Source: Actinomycetes bacterium | GTDB taxonomy: Bacteria; Actinomycetota; Acidimicrobiia; Acidimicrobiales; Ilumatobacteraceae | Assembly: GCA_029782355.1 (NCBI GenBank) | Contig: JAKOUY010000012.1 | Location: 1-42,057 of the forward strand | Length of the DNA: 42,057 nucleotides | Direction: 5' to 3' | Part shown: positions 8,610 through 17,774 of the stretch, piece after piece | Layout: each line of letters begins with the position of its first letter | Position numbering within the stretch: the stretch's first letter is position 1 | Notes under the pieces: model-generated | Seen by the model: the letters and a program-made list of their open reading frames with translations, nothing else | Databases searched by the model: none | What the model was told of the DNA's origin: nothing | Translations under genes and position numbers: made by a program

Positions 8610-9585
8610 GTCACCACCCCTGATCGAGGTCGAGGACCTGGTGGTCAGCTATCCGGCCGGGCGGGCCCGGCGGGTCCAGGCCGTGTCCGGCGTCAGCCTG
8701 GCGATCGCCTCCGGCGAGACCCTCGGCCTGGTCGGCGAATCCGGGTGCGGGAAGAGCACCCTGGCCCGAGCCATCCTCCGCCTGGTCCGGGCCGAGCATG
8801 GCCGGGTGCTGCTGGCCGGGGACGATCCGCTCGACGAGCGCCGGCTCCGTCGCCGGGTGCAGATGATCTTCCAGGACCCGGTGTCCTCGCTGAACCCCGC
8901 CCGGCGGGTGGCCGACATCGTCGCCGAGGGACTGGAGATCTGGGGCACCGACGCCGGCGGCTCGGGCGGTCGGAGCGAGATCGTCGAGCGGGTGCTGCAC
9001 GCCGTCGGGCTCGACCCGGAGACCTTCGGCGCCCGACGACCCCACGAGCTGTCCGGCGGCCAGGCCCAGCGGGTCTGCCTGGCTCGGGCGCTCGCCATCC
9101 GCCCCGAGATGCTGGTCCTCGACGAACCGGTGTCGGCCCTCGACGTCTCGGTCCAGGCCCAGATCCTCAACCTCCTCGAACGACTGAAGGCCGAGTTCGG
9201 GCTGACGATGCTGTTCGTCAGCCACGATCTCTCCGTCGTCCGGGCGATCAGCGACCGCGTCCTGGTGATGTACCTCGGCCGGGTGTGCGAGGTCGCACCG
9301 GTGGACGAGCTGTTCCGCCGCGCCCGCCATCCGTACACCCGGGCCCTGATGGCCAGCGTGCCGGGGAAGCCCTTCGGGGTGCCTCCGGCGTCCCGGCTGA
9401 TCGAGGGCGAACCACCCTCGCCGATCGATCCGCCGTCAGGCTGCCGATTCCGCACCCGGTGCCCGCGCGCCGACCAGCGCTGCGCCGACGTGGCACCCGA
9501 CGCCATCGCGGTGGGCGAGGGCCATCTGGTGGCCTGCCACCACCCCGTCGATCCCGAGGAGAGCCACGATGACCGTGCTCGATGA
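8596..9585 (+). CDS. ABC transporter ATPase, DppF/OppF type
   Basis: This encodes 329 aa. It has Walker A GESGCGKST, the Q loop in RRVQMIFQDPVSSLNPARRV, signature LSGGQAQRV, Walker B LVLDEPVSALDVS, and the family's C-terminal Cys-rich tail (CRFRTRCPRADQRC). It is the second nucleotide-binding subunit of the importer. ATG 8596 overlaps the fused gene by 14 nt and its own 3' end overlaps the amidase by 17 nt, so the operon is translationally coupled throughout. Confidence 0.92.
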   Translation: MSRPESPPLIEVEDLVVSYPAGRARRVQAVSGVSLAIASGETLGLVGESGCGKSTLARAILRLVRAEHGRVLLAGDDPLDERRLRRRVQMIFQDPVSSLNPARRVADIVAEGLEIWGTDAGGSGGRSEIVERVLHAVGLDPETFGARRPHELSGGQAQRVCLARALAIRPEMLVLDEPVSALDVSVQAQILNLLERLKAEFGLTMLFVSHDLSVVRAISDRVLVMYLGRVCEVAPVDELFRRARHPYTRALMASVPGKPFGVPPASRLIEGEPPSPIDPPSGCRFRTRCPRADQRCADVAPDAIAVGEGHLVACHHPVDPEESHDDRAR

Positions 9586-10969
9586 GGTCGCCGACGCCAC
9601 GGCCCTGGCCGGCGCGATCCGTTCGGGTGCGTGCACCGCGGCCGAGGTGCTGGAGGAGACGATCCGCCGCGCCGAGGCCGCCGATCGGGACCTCAACCTG
9701 TTCAGCGAGCGGCTGTACGAGCGAGCCCACCGCCGCCTCGCACAACCGCTGGAGGGTCCGTTCGCCGGGGTGCCCTACGTGATCAAGGACATGTTCGACC
9801 TCGCCGGAACGGTGACCGGCTACGGATCACGCCTGCGCCAGGTCGCCCCGCCTGCCACGACCACCGACGAGATGATCGACGCCCTCGAAGCCGCCGGGTT
9901 CGTCATCATCGCCAAGACCACGCTCGGGGAGTTCGGCTACCTCCCGACGACCGAGAGCCTGGCCCACGGGGTGACGCGCAACCCGTGGAACCGCCAGCAC
10001 TCCCCCGGCGGCTCGTCCGGTGGATCCGCTGCCGCGGTGGCCGCCGGGGTGGTGTTCGCCGCCGACGCGGCCGACGGCGGGGGCTCGATCCGCATCCCGG
10101 CGGCGTGCTGCGGGCTGTTCGGCCTGAAGCCGTCGCGCCATCGGATGATCGGCCGGTTCCCGTCGTCCACGCCGGTCGACCTCGTCGTCCACCACGGCAT
10201 CACCCGGACCGTGCGTGACTCGGCCAACCTCCTGGCGGCGACGGAACGAACCGGCCCCGATCGGCGCTACCCGCCGGTCGGTCGGGTGACCGGACCGGGG
10301 ACGGAACGGCTGCGTGTCGGTGTGGTCCGATCCGGGCTCAGCGGGCGGTTGCCGACCGACGAGGTGGCCGCGGCCGTGGACGACACCGCCGCCCTGCTGG
10401 CCGGCCTCGGTCACTCGGTCCGTTCGACGGGCTGGCCGTTCGACGGGCACCGGTTCCTGGCCGACTTCGCCACCGTGTGGGTGGTCGGAGCGCGAGCGGT
10501 CAACGACTCGGTGGCCCACCTGCTCGGCCCGGACGCCTGTGCCACGTACCTCGAGCCGTACACCCAGGCGCTCGGTGATGCCGCCGAGGGCATGACCGAG
10601 CCAGACGTCGACCGCGCCCTGGCCGGCCTGCGAGCCGCGGCTGCGGCGTACGAGGAGTGGTTCGGCGAACTCGACGTGATCCTGTCCCCTGTGGTGATGC
10701 GCACCGCCGTCCCCGTCGGTTTCATCGACGGCACGGTCGAGGCAGGCACCCTCACCGAACGGGTTGCTGCCTTCGCCGACGTCACCATGGTGCACAACGC
10801 CGTCGGGGCACCGGCGATGAGCGTCCCGGCGGCGATGTCGACCGAGGGCCTGCCCATCGGGGTCCATCTCGCTGCGGCGATCGGCGAGGAGCGGCGCTTG
10901 CTGGAGCTGGCCTTCGAGCTCGAGGCTTCACGCCCGTGGGCCGGCTGGCGCCCCCCGCCGGCCGGCTGA
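9569..10969 (+). CDS. Amidase, amidase-signature family
   Basis: This encodes 466 aa. The Ser-cisSer-Lys triad is visible: Lys73 (PYVIKDMFD), cis-Ser149 in the glycine/serine-rich GGSSGGSAAAVAAG block, and nucleophile Ser173 (DGGGSIRIPAACCGLFGLKP). It would hydrolyse a carboxamide, releasing ammonia or an amine. The substrate cannot be read from sequence; the resemblance covers the GatA, nicotinamidase-like and aryl/acyl amidase range. A strong GAGGAGAG ribosome binding site precedes ATG 9569 inside the end of the ATPase gene. Its place as last gene of the importer operon suggests that it acts on the imported solute. Confidence 0.9.
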   Translation: MTVLDEVADATALAGAIRSGACTAAEVLEETIRRAEAADRDLNLFSERLYERAHRRLAQPLEGPFAGVPYVIKDMFDLAGTVTGYGSRLRQVAPPATTTDEMIDALEAAGFVIIAKTTLGEFGYLPTTESLAHGVTRNPWNRQHSPGGSSGGSAAAVAAGVVFAADAADGGGSIRIPAACCGLFGLKPSRHRMIGRFPSSTPVDLVVHHGITRTVRDSANLLAATERTGPDRRYPPVGRVTGPGTERLRVGVVRSGLSGRLPTDEVAAAVDDTAALLAGLGHSVRSTGWPFDGHRFLADFATVWVVGARAVNDSVAHLLGPDACATYLEPYTQALGDAAEGMTEPDVDRALAGLRAAAAAYEEWFGELDVILSPVVMRTAVPVGFIDGTVEAGTLTERVAAFADVTMVHNAVGAPAMSVPAAMSTEGLPIGVHLAAAIGEERRLLELAFELEASRPWAGWRPPPAG

Positions 10970-10986
10970 CCCGGACTCCGGAGGTT

Positions 10987-11003
10987 TCCCGGCGCCGCCG
11001 GGA
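10987..11003 (+). terminator. GC-rich hairpin after the amidase operon
   Basis: TCCCGGC (10987-10993) and GCCGGGA (10997-11003) form a 7-bp stem with a 3-nt loop, 17 bp after the amidase stop and before catalase. There is no T-run, so intrinsic termination is uncertain. Confidence 0.35.
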
Positions 11004-11065
11004 GGGCAGTGTGGGAGCATCGGTCGCCGGACCATCGTCGGCTGCCCCGGCACGAGGAGGAACCC

Positions 11066-12643
11066 ATGTCCCGCACGTCGTCCACGCCCGCTCCGCGACC
11101 CAAGCGGACCGGTCTGTCCACCGGTGCGGGTGGGGCGCAGATGGAGAGCGACGCCCACAGCCTCAGCGTCGGCCCGGACGGCCCGCTGCTGTTGCACGAC
11201 GTCCACCTGGTCGACACCCTCGCTCACTTCAACCGGGAGAACATCCCCGAGCGGCGCCCGCACGCCAAGGGCTCGGGCGCCTTCGGCGAGTTCCGGGTGA
11301 CCAAGGACATGTCCAAGTTCACCAAGGCAGCGGTCTTCCACAAGGGATCCACCTGCCGCACCCTGCTGCGCTTCTCCACCGTGGCAGGCGAGCTCGGTTC
11401 CCCGGACACCTGGCGCGACGTGCGTGGGTTCGCCCTGCGGTTCTACACCGAGCAGGGCAACCTCGACCTGGTGGGCAACAACACCCCGGTGTTCTTCCTG
11501 CGCGATCCGTTGAAGTTCCCGCACTTCATCCGCAGCCAGAAGCGCCTCCCCGACTCGGGGCTGCGCGATGCCACGATGCAATGGGACTTCTGGACGCTGT
11601 CCCCCGAGTCGGCCCACCAGGTGACCTACCTGATGGGCGATCGCGGCCTGCCGCGCACCTGGCGGCACATGAACGGGTACGGCTCGCACACCTACCTGTG
11701 GGTCAACAAGCAGGGCGTCAAGCACTGGGTCAAGTACCACTTCCACAGCCAGCAGGGCGTCGAGAGCATCACCGGCGATGCGGCCGAGAAGATCGCCGGC
11801 GCCGATGCCGACTTCCATCGCCGCGACCTGTTCGACGCCATCGAGCGCGGCGAGTTCCCGTCGTGGAAGCTGTCGGTCCAGCTCATGCCGTACGACGAGG
11901 CCGCGACCTACCGGTTCAACCCGTTCGACCTGACCAAGACGTGGTCGCACGAGGACTACCCGCTGCACGAGGTCGGGATGCTCACGCTGAACGAGAACCC
12001 GACCAACTTCTTCGCCCAGATCGAGCAGGCCGGCTTCGCCCCCAGCAACACCGTCCCGGGGATCGGCTTCTCGCCGGACAAGATGCTGCTGGCCCGGGTG
12101 TTCGCCTATGCCGACGCCCACCGGGCGCGGATCGGCACCAACTTCCACCAGCTTCCGGTCAACCAGCCGATCGTCGCCCAGACCAACCACTGGGTGGCCG
12201 ACGGGCACATGAACTATCACGACACCGGCAACGCGCCCGTCTACGCACCGAACTCGAAGGGTCGGCCGTGGGCCGACGCGCAGGGGACGGTCTCGGAGAG
12301 CTGGGAGTCCGACGGGGAGATGGTTCGCCAGGCCTACACCCTGCACGCCGAGGACGACGACTGGGGTCAGGCCGGGACGCTGGTCCGTGAGGTGTTCGAC
12401 GACGCCGCACGCGACCGGTTCGTGGCCACGGTGGCCGGCTCGTTGGGCGGGGTGCAGGATCGTGCCGTGCTGAGGCGGGCGTTCGAGTACTGGAAGCACG
12501 TCGACGCCAGCATCGGGGCCCGGATCGAGCAGGCGGTGAAGGCCGCCGCCGGCGGGGCCAACCCGGGTGGCGATCCCGACGACGCCGCGTCGGTGGCGGC
12601 ATCGTCGGCCATCCGGGAGTCCGACACCAACGCCGCCCACTGA
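11066..12643 (+). CDS. Haem catalase (monofunctional, typical catalase)
   Basis: This encodes 525 aa and would convert hydrogen peroxide to water and oxygen. The distal active-site block [20 protein letters not shown] contains catalytic His66, the conserved Asn is in VGNNTPVFF (138-139), and the proximal haem-ligand motif RVFAYAD gives Tyr348. The length fits a small-subunit catalase with a slightly extended C-terminus. ATG 11066 is chosen because GAGGAGG lies 5 nt upstream; the longer open frame lacks any initiation signal. It appears monocistronic, with no peroxide regulator next to it. Confidence 0.93.
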   Translation: MSRTSSTPAPRPKRTGLSTGAGGAQMESDAHSLSVGPDGPLLLHDVHLVDTLAHFNRENIPERRPHAKGSGAFGEFRVTKDMSKFTKAAVFHKGSTCRTLLRFSTVAGELGSPDTWRDVRGFALRFYTEQGNLDLVGNNTPVFFLRDPLKFPHFIRSQKRLPDSGLRDATMQWDFWTLSPESAHQVTYLMGDRGLPRTWRHMNGYGSHTYLWVNKQGVKHWVKYHFHSQQGVESITGDAAEKIAGADADFHRRDLFDAIERGEFPSWKLSVQLMPYDEAATYRFNPFDLTKTWSHEDYPLHEVGMLTLNENPTNFFAQIEQAGFAPSNTVPGIGFSPDKMLLARVFAYADAHRARIGTNFHQLPVNQPIVAQTNHWVADGHMNYHDTGNAPVYAPNSKGRPWADAQGTVSESWESDGEMVRQAYTLHAEDDDWGQAGTLVREVFDDAARDRFVATVAGSLGGVQDRAVLRRAFEYWKHVDASIGARIEQAVKAAAGGANPGGDPDDAASVAASSAIRESDTNAAH

Positions 12644-12738
12644 CCCGCGCCGAGCCGCCACGACCCGCCACGACCACGGCGCCCGGCGACCCCGGTCAGT
12701 AGGGTGACGGCGTCCCCCCGGCCGTCCGCGAGGTCCGC

Positions 12739-13641
12739 ATGCGCTACATGCTCCAGTACCCCGACCTGCACGGCTCGTCGGGCGACCTGCTCGACGCCGG
12801 CGACCCGGGCGAACTGGCCCGGGTCGCCGAGCGGGCCGGGTTCGACGGCTTCGCCCTCACCGAGCACCCGGCACCCAGCATCTCGTGGCTGGATCGCGGC
12901 GGCCACCAGAGCCTCGATCCGTTCGTCGCCCTGTCGTACGTGGCGGCGACCACCATCCGGCTGCGGCTGCTGACCTACCTGGCGGTGCTGCCCTACCGGA
13001 ACCCGGCACTGCTGGCCAAGACCGCGGCCACCGTCGACCGCCTGTCGGGCGGCCGCTTCGTGCTCGGCGCCGGGACCGGCTACCTGAAATCCGAGTACCG
13101 GGCGCTCGGGGTCGACTTCGACGAACGCAACGCCCTGTTCGACGAGGCCCTCGACGTGCTCCCTCGGCACTGGTCCGGCCAGCCGTTCGACTACACCGGC
13201 CGCCACTTCAGCTGCCGCGACACGATCGGCCTGCCGGCCGCCGCCCAGCAACCGATCCCGATCTGGATCGGGGGCAACTCGACCCTGACCCTGCGCCGGG
13301 TGGCGGCCCGGGCTCAGGGATGGATGCCGCTGGCCGGCCCGGCGGCGATCTTCTCCACCGTCCGCTCCCCGGCGGTGAGTACCGACGACGAGTTCACCGG
13401 CCGCCTGGGGATGCTGCGCGACCTGGCCGGCGAGCGCTTTGCCGAGTTGGACATCGTCATGCCCTACACCGACGAGTCGATCACCGGTCGCTCCGACGTC
13501 GAGCGCCATCGCGACCAACTGGGCCGGCTCGGCGCGGCCGGGGCGACCTGGATCGTGGCGCGCGGTCCGGTCGGTCCGGCCCCGGAGGCCGCCGAGTTCG
13601 CCGAGTGGTTCGGCGAGACGTTCATCGGCAGGACGGCGTGA
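12739..13641 (+). CDS. LLM-class (F420-dependent-type) flavin oxidoreductase
   Basis: This encodes 300 aa with a luciferase-like TIM barrel. Visible blocks are ELARVAERAGFDGFALTEH at the N-terminus, LLAKTAATVDRLSGGRFVLGAGTG, and IPIWIGGN. This pattern is typical of actinobacterial F420-dependent LLM enzymes, but the cofactor (F420 or FMN) is inferred from family and taxon. It overlaps the next gene by 4 bp (GTGA), so the pair is probably co-expressed. The substrate is unknown. Confidence 0.85.
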   Translation: MRYMLQYPDLHGSSGDLLDAGDPGELARVAERAGFDGFALTEHPAPSISWLDRGGHQSLDPFVALSYVAATTIRLRLLTYLAVLPYRNPALLAKTAATVDRLSGGRFVLGAGTGYLKSEYRALGVDFDERNALFDEALDVLPRHWSGQPFDYTGRHFSCRDTIGLPAAAQQPIPIWIGGNSTLTLRRVAARAQGWMPLAGPAAIFSTVRSPAVSTDDEFTGRLGMLRDLAGERFAELDIVMPYTDESITGRSDVERHRDQLGRLGAAGATWIVARGPVGPAPEAAEFAEWFGETFIGRTA

Positions 13642-14288
13642 CCGGCGACCGCCTGGCCGGCCTGCTCGATCCGGCGCACTGCGCCGTGCTGACGATGGAG
13701 CTGCAGCGCGGCGTGGTCGGCGACGGATCGCCCTTCCCCGACCTGGTCGAAGCGGTGCGAGCCGGCGGGGTGATCGAACGGGCCGCCCGCGTCTGCGGCG
13801 CTGCTCGCCGCGCCGGGGTGCGTGTCGTGCATGCCACGGCCGAGGAGCGGGCCGACGGCGCCGGGCAGTCGGCCAACTGCCGGATCCTGGCCATGACCGC
13901 CAAACGTCGGGTGGGCGGGCAGCCCGGGGCGGTCGACCGCGGCACGCCGGGCGCCGCCCTCGTCGACGAGCTCGGTGCCGGTGCGACGGACATCGTCGTC
14001 GCCCGGATGCACGGGCTGACGCCCTTCACCGCCACCGAGCTCGATCCCGTGCTGCGCAACCTCGGGGTGCGCAGCATCGTGCTGATGGGGGTGTCGCTGA
14101 ACGTCGGCGTGATGGGCGCGGCCTTGAGTGCCGTCGACCTCGGGTATCACGTCGTGCTGGTCGCCGACGCCGTGGCCGCGGTCCCCCCGGCCTACGCCGA
14201 TTGGGTGATCGAGCACACCATGGCCAACATCGCCACGGTGGTGCAGTCCACCGACGTGTTGGAGGTGTGGCGGGCTCAGGGCACCTGA
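13638..14288 (+). CDS. Isochorismatase-fold protein lacking the catalytic triad
   Basis: This encodes 216 aa with the cysteine-hydrolase (isochorismatase-like) alpha/beta fold: an initial AVLTMELQ strand, the VRVVHATAEE strand and the late GVSLNVGVMGAALSAVDLGY region. The usual Asp of the first strand is Glu21. The Lys position is occupied by ARM (122-124). The nucleophilic Cys of the usual G-x-x-T-x-x-C-V motif is Gly157. It is therefore unlikely to be a Cys-dependent hydrolase and may have a non-catalytic or altered role. GTG 13638 overlaps the LLM stop, suggesting the two proteins act together. Confidence 0.75.
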   Translation: MTGDRLAGLLDPAHCAVLTMELQRGVVGDGSPFPDLVEAVRAGGVIERAARVCGAARRAGVRVVHATAEERADGAGQSANCRILAMTAKRRVGGQPGAVDRGTPGAALVDELGAGATDIVVARMHGLTPFTATELDPVLRNLGVRSIVLMGVSLNVGVMGAALSAVDLGYHVVLVADAVAAVPPAYADWVIEHTMANIATVVQSTDVLEVWRAQGT

Positions 14289-15121
14289 GCGGCGCCGTCG
14301 CCGACCCGCTGGAATCGTGGCGGGCGGCGCTCCAGGAACGACGCCACCCCCTCGGCGAAGTCCGGGCGAGCAAAGCTCTCCAGCATCAACCGCTGCGACT
14401 CGCGCTCGGCCTGACCGAGGCCGGTGTGCAGGTTCCCGTAGACCTGGCGCTTGATGATCGCCAGCGAGGTGGGCGAGCAGGCCGCGGCCAGCTGCTCGAT
14501 GTAGCGCCGGGCGGCGTCGAGCAACTCGCCGGCCGGGACGAGGTACTCGGCCAGCCCGAGACGAACGGCTTCCTCGCCACCCACCCGCCGCGAGGTGAAC
14601 AGCAGGTCGAGCGCCGCGCCCGGTCCGGCCAGCCGCGGCAGCAACCACGCCAGCGACCACTCGGCGATCAGGCCGCGCTGGGCGAAGGCGGTGATGAACA
14701 GTGCCTCCGGGCTGACGAAGCGCACGTCGCAGCACATCGTCAGCGGGAAGGCCATCCCGGCCACCGCCCCGTTGACGGCGGCGACGATCGGCTTGCCGAT
14801 CTCCATCAGGTAGGTGAACCGCCCGCCGAACTCGCCCTGCGGATCCATCCACGGCTCCCCCGACCCGCCCACCGCGCCCGCCGTGTCGCCGGTGGTGATG
14901 TCCTGGAGCATGTGCATGTCCGCCCCGGCGCAGAACGCCCGCCCGGCGCCGGTGATGACGATGCCGACCACGGCCGGGTCGGCCTCGGCCCGCTGCAGGG
15001 CGTCGCGCAGCTGGGCGTCCATCGTGGCGGTCCAGGCGTTGAGGGATGCCGGTCGATCCAGGGTGATCGTGGCCACCGGGTCGCTGACCTCGTAGCGGAT
15101 CTCGTCGTAGCTCGGGCTCAT
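14276..15121 (-). CDS. Enoyl-CoA hydratase/isomerase (crotonase) family protein
   Basis: This encodes 281 aa. Crotonase hallmarks are ITLDRPASLNAWT, the oxyanion-hole segments AFCAGADMHML and NGAVAGMAFPLTMCCDVRF, and GLIAEWSLAWLLPRLAG. Neither catalytic Glu position of classical enoyl-CoA hydratase is clearly kept (FITAFAQRGL, and AALDLLF with Asp), so it may be an isomerase, hydrolase or other crotonase chemistry. Its 3' end overlaps the convergent isochorismatase-like gene by 13 bp. It diverges from the LLM gene at 15180. Confidence 0.82.
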   Translation of the reverse strand: MSPSYDEIRYEVSDPVATITLDRPASLNAWTATMDAQLRDALQRAEADPAVVGIVITGAGRAFCAGADMHMLQDITTGDTAGAVGGSGEPWMDPQGEFGGRFTYLMEIGKPIVAAVNGAVAGMAFPLTMCCDVRFVSPEALFITAFAQRGLIAEWSLAWLLPRLAGPGAALDLLFTSRRVGGEEAVRLGLAEYLVPAGELLDAARRYIEQLAAACSPTSLAIIKRQVYGNLHTGLGQAERESQRLMLESFARPDFAEGVASFLERRPPRFQRVGDGAAQVP

Positions 15122-15165
15122 CGCCCCGTCCTAGCACGGCATCGGGCGCAACGGCCCGCCCGCCG

Positions 15166-15171
15166 TACACT
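15166..15171 (+). promoter_or_regulatory. -10 box of leaderless LLM transcript
   Basis: TACACT lies 8 nt before ATG 15180, and no ribosome binding site is visible. This is the TANNNT spacing expected of an actinobacterial leaderless mRNA. Confidence 0.5.
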
Positions 15172-15179
15172 CGCCGCCG

Positions 15180-16034
15180 ATGGAGCTCGGGTTCACCACG
15201 ATGAACACGCCCGAGGACGTCCGCCCGGATCGCCTGGCAGCCGAGTTGGAGGCCCACGGGTTCGGCTCGCTGTGGATCGGCGAGCATTCGCACATCCCGG
15301 CATCGCGGCGCACGCCGTACCCGGTGGGCGGCGAGCTGCCCGGTGCTTACCGGCGGATGATGGACCCGTTCGTCAGCCTGGCGCTGGCCGCCACGGCCAC
15401 GACCCGGCTGACGCTGGCCACCGGCGTCTGCCTGGTGCTCGAGCACGACGTCTTCGCCCTGGCCAAGACGGTGGCCACCCTGGACGTGCTCTCCGGCGGG
15501 CGGGTGCTGTTCGGCGTGGGGGTCGGCTGGAACGTGGAGGAGCTGGCCGATCACCGCCCCGGCCTGCCGTGGGCCCAGCGCTACCGGGCGACCGAGGAGG
15601 TCATCGGTGCGCTGCGGGCCTGCTGGACCGAGGACGATGCCGCCTATCACGGGACGTACGTCGACTTCGACGCCGTGTGGAGCGAACCCAAGCCGGCGCA
15701 GCGCCCGCATCCGCCGGTGGTCTTCGGCGGTGCCGGGCCCGTCGGGGTCGAGCACACCCTGCGTTGGGCCGACGAGTGGGCACCGATGGACATCGCCCTC
15801 GGACGGGTCGAGCGCAAGCTGGACCGGTTCCGCCAGGCCGCCGCCGATGCCGGCCGGGAGATCCCGGTGACGCTGGTCGCCTGGGGCGACCCCGACCCCG
15901 ACACCCTCGGCCGCTACCGCGACCTCGGGGTGCGCCGGGTCGTGCTGGGTGCCGGGCGGACCGACTGGCACGACCCAAACTCGGCGCTGCCGTTCGTCGA
16001 GCGGTACGCCCCGCTGGTGGCCGACCTGGCCTGA
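15180..16034 (+). CDS. LLM-class (F420-dependent-type) flavin oxidoreductase
   Basis: This encodes 284 aa. The N-terminal LGFTTMNTPEDVRPDRLA followed by FGSLWIGEHSHIP fits the probable F420-dependent LLM subgroup. LAKTVATLDVLSGGRVLFGVGVGWNVEEL and the PVVFGGAG block are also present. The protein is only distantly similar by eye to the LLM enzyme at 12739, so this is not a recent tandem copy. The ATG is supported by the TACACT box 8 nt upstream. It ends 9 bp from the convergent nucleoside hydrolase. Confidence 0.85.
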   Translation: MELGFTTMNTPEDVRPDRLAAELEAHGFGSLWIGEHSHIPASRRTPYPVGGELPGAYRRMMDPFVSLALAATATTRLTLATGVCLVLEHDVFALAKTVATLDVLSGGRVLFGVGVGWNVEELADHRPGLPWAQRYRATEEVIGALRACWTEDDAAYHGTYVDFDAVWSEPKPAQRPHPPVVFGGAGPVGVEHTLRWADEWAPMDIALGRVERKLDRFRQAAADAGREIPVTLVAWGDPDPDTLGRYRDLGVRRVVLGAGRTDWHDPNSALPFVERYAPLVADLA

Positions 16035-16043
16035 TCGGCCCGC

Positions 16044-17027
16044 TCAGCACCCCATCCGGGCCAGCTCCAGCTCGACGACGGCCCGATCGTCGACGCCGGT
16101 CAGGATGCGCACGTCGCGCCGGCCGGACCAGGCGACCTCGCGATCGGTGACCCCGCGCAGCGCAGCCAGCGTCTTGCCCCGGCACACGCTGTCGCCGGTG
16201 TCGACGCACACGGGATGCTCGACCCAGGTGTAGTGCTGCGGCGCCAGCAGGTAGCTGATGCAGGTGGAGTCGTGGACGTGGATGCCGTCGAGGCCCAGCC
16301 GGTGGCGGTAGAAGTTGGCGTAGAACGGCGTGATCGCCGCCACGTGGGCCGCCGCCGGCGTGGTCCCGCGGCGGTAGCGAGCCAGGTCGGCGTTGGTCAT
16401 CAGGGTCTGCTCGGTGACGTCTAGGCCGGCCATGACGATGTCGCACGGCGCGGCGAAGACCGCGTCGGCCGCCTCCGGATCGTTGATGATGTTGGCCTCG
16501 GCGCCGGGCGAGGCGTTGCCCCCGCAGAAGGCGTTGCCGCCCATCAGCACGATCCCGGCCAGGTGCTGGGCCAGCGTCGGTTCGGCGGCCAGGGCGGCAG
16601 CGACGTTGGTCAACGGACCGAGCGGGACCAGGGTGATCTCACCGGGGTGGGCCATGACCGTCTCGACGATGAACCGGTGGGCGGCGGTGGCGATCGGCCG
16701 GGTGGTGGGGGCGTCGAGCACGGTGTTGCCCATGCCGTCGTCGCCGTGGACGAACGGCACCGGGCCGCGGTATTCCATGGCCAGCGGGCGGTCGGCACCC
16801 CGGGCGACCGGGATGTCGGTGCGTCCGGCGATCTCCAGCAGTCGCAGCGCATTGCGCGTCGTCACATCCGTGTGGGCGTTGCCGAACACGGTCGTCAGCC
16901 CGACGACGTCGAGCTCCGGCGACTCGAGGGCGTAGAAGATCGCCATCGCATCGTCGATCCCGGGGTCGGTGTCGATCAGAATCTTGCGGGGGCGCCGCTC
17001 GCCGACGCGGTTCAATCGGGCGCCCAT
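16044..17027 (-). CDS. Inosine-uridine-preferring-type nucleoside hydrolase
   Basis: This encodes 327 aa. The calcium-binding signature DTDPGIDDA is at residues 19-27. Also present are TTVFGNAHTDVTTRNALRLL, the PLGPLTNVAAAL block, NIINDPEAADAVF and the active-site His/Asp in HVHDSTCISYLL. The enzyme splits ribonucleosides into base and ribose in the cytoplasm. ATG 17027 lies 16 nt inside the end of the DUF2889 gene, so they form one operon. Divergent neighbours are a BMP-type nucleoside importer and a cytosine deaminase, giving a coherent salvage module. Confidence 0.9.
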   Translation of the reverse strand: MGARLNRVGERRPRKILIDTDPGIDDAMAIFYALESPELDVVGLTTVFGNAHTDVTTRNALRLLEIAGRTDIPVARGADRPLAMEYRGPVPFVHGDDGMGNTVLDAPTTRPIATAAHRFIVETVMAHPGEITLVPLGPLTNVAAALAAEPTLAQHLAGIVLMGGNAFCGGNASPGAEANIINDPEAADAVFAAPCDIVMAGLDVTEQTLMTNADLARYRRGTTPAAAHVAAITPFYANFYRHRLGLDGIHVHDSTCISYLLAPQHYTWVEHPVCVDTGDSVCRGKTLAALRGVTDREVAWSGRRDVRILTGVDDRAVVELELARMGC

Positions 17028-17686
17028 TCCCGTTCCGGTCGGCCGAGGTCGTGCAGCCGGCGGACGATGGGCAGCGGGATCGCCGTGCTGGTGCCGGCCA
17101 GCACGTCGGCCACGTGCTGACCGTCCTCGCGCCACACGTGACAGGTGTTCAGGTTGGCCGCCACGCTGCGCCGGCGGTCGTCCTCGGTCGCCTGGGGCCG
17201 GCCGGGCTCGCCCCGCTCGCGGGCGGCGACGACGCGGAACGACCAGATCGACTGCACGGCCACCGGACCCATGGCCTGGAGCAGCGCGGTGGTGTGCGAG
17301 CACCCCCGCGGACCACCGAACAGCTCGCGCACCCGATGGGTGTAGCCGCGCACCACGGACAGGCCGATCAGGTGCCGGTAGTGCTCGGAGATCGTCGGGC
17401 AGGACGTCGTCGGATGGACGTCCATCACCACGTCGGCGGCGGTGATCTCCATCGACGGCATCGCCACGACCAGGTCGACGATCATGTGATGGATCGTCAG
17501 CGGGTCGGGGTCGTCGGCCACGTACAACCCGGCCGGCTTGTCGTCGCGCACCGCGCCGCGCAGCAGCAGCCGGTCGGCGCCCTGGCGGTAGGCGCGCACG
17601 ATGTAGGACCGCTCGTGCACCGGCTCGAGGCCGTCGCCGTCGAGCGGCGGGCAGATCTCGTCGAACTGCGGGTTGATCCCGGTCAC
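17012..17686 (-). CDS. DUF2889-family protein
   Basis: This encodes 224 aa from a GTG. The pattern fits DUF2889: VHERSYIVRA near the N-terminus, DDKPAGLYVADDPDPLTIHH, MEITAADVVMDVHPTTSC, YRHLIGLSVVRGYTHRVREL, and GCSHTTALLQAMGPVAVQ. The conserved His and Cys (C-x-H type) suggest metal binding, but the function of the family is unknown to me. GTG 17686 is preferred over an upstream ATG at 17776 because TACCCT lies exactly 7 nt before the GTG; the upstream ATG would overlap the divergent BMP gene start. It is cotranscribed with the nucleoside hydrolase. Confidence 0.75.
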   Translation of the reverse strand: MTGINPQFDEICPPLDGDGLEPVHERSYIVRAYRQGADRLLLRGAVRDDKPAGLYVADDPDPLTIHHMIVDLVVAMPSMEITAADVVMDVHPTTSCPTISEHYRHLIGLSVVRGYTHRVRELFGGPRGCSHTTALLQAMGPVAVQSIWSFRVVAARERGEPGRPQATEDDRRRSVAANLNTCHVWREDGQHVADVLAGTSTAIPLPIVRRLHDLGRPEREWAPD

Positions 17687-17693
17687 CCGGCCG

Positions 17694-17699
17694 AGGGTA
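17694..17699 (-). promoter_or_regulatory. -10 box of leaderless DUF2889/nucleoside hydrolase transcript
   Basis: TACCCT read on the minus strand lies 7 nt before the GTG at 17686, which decides the start of the DUF2889 gene. Confidence 0.5.
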
Positions 17700-17774
17700 C
17701 CGCGCCGGGGCGCGACCGGCTCGGCCCAGCGTGGCAAGATGCCCGGAGTCACCAGCCCCGGGAGGTCATCGTCC

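Noticed and set aside
12739-16034. The two LLM genes as a recent duplication
   Set aside because: Their N-termini, substrate loops and lengths differ widely; only family-level blocks are shared.
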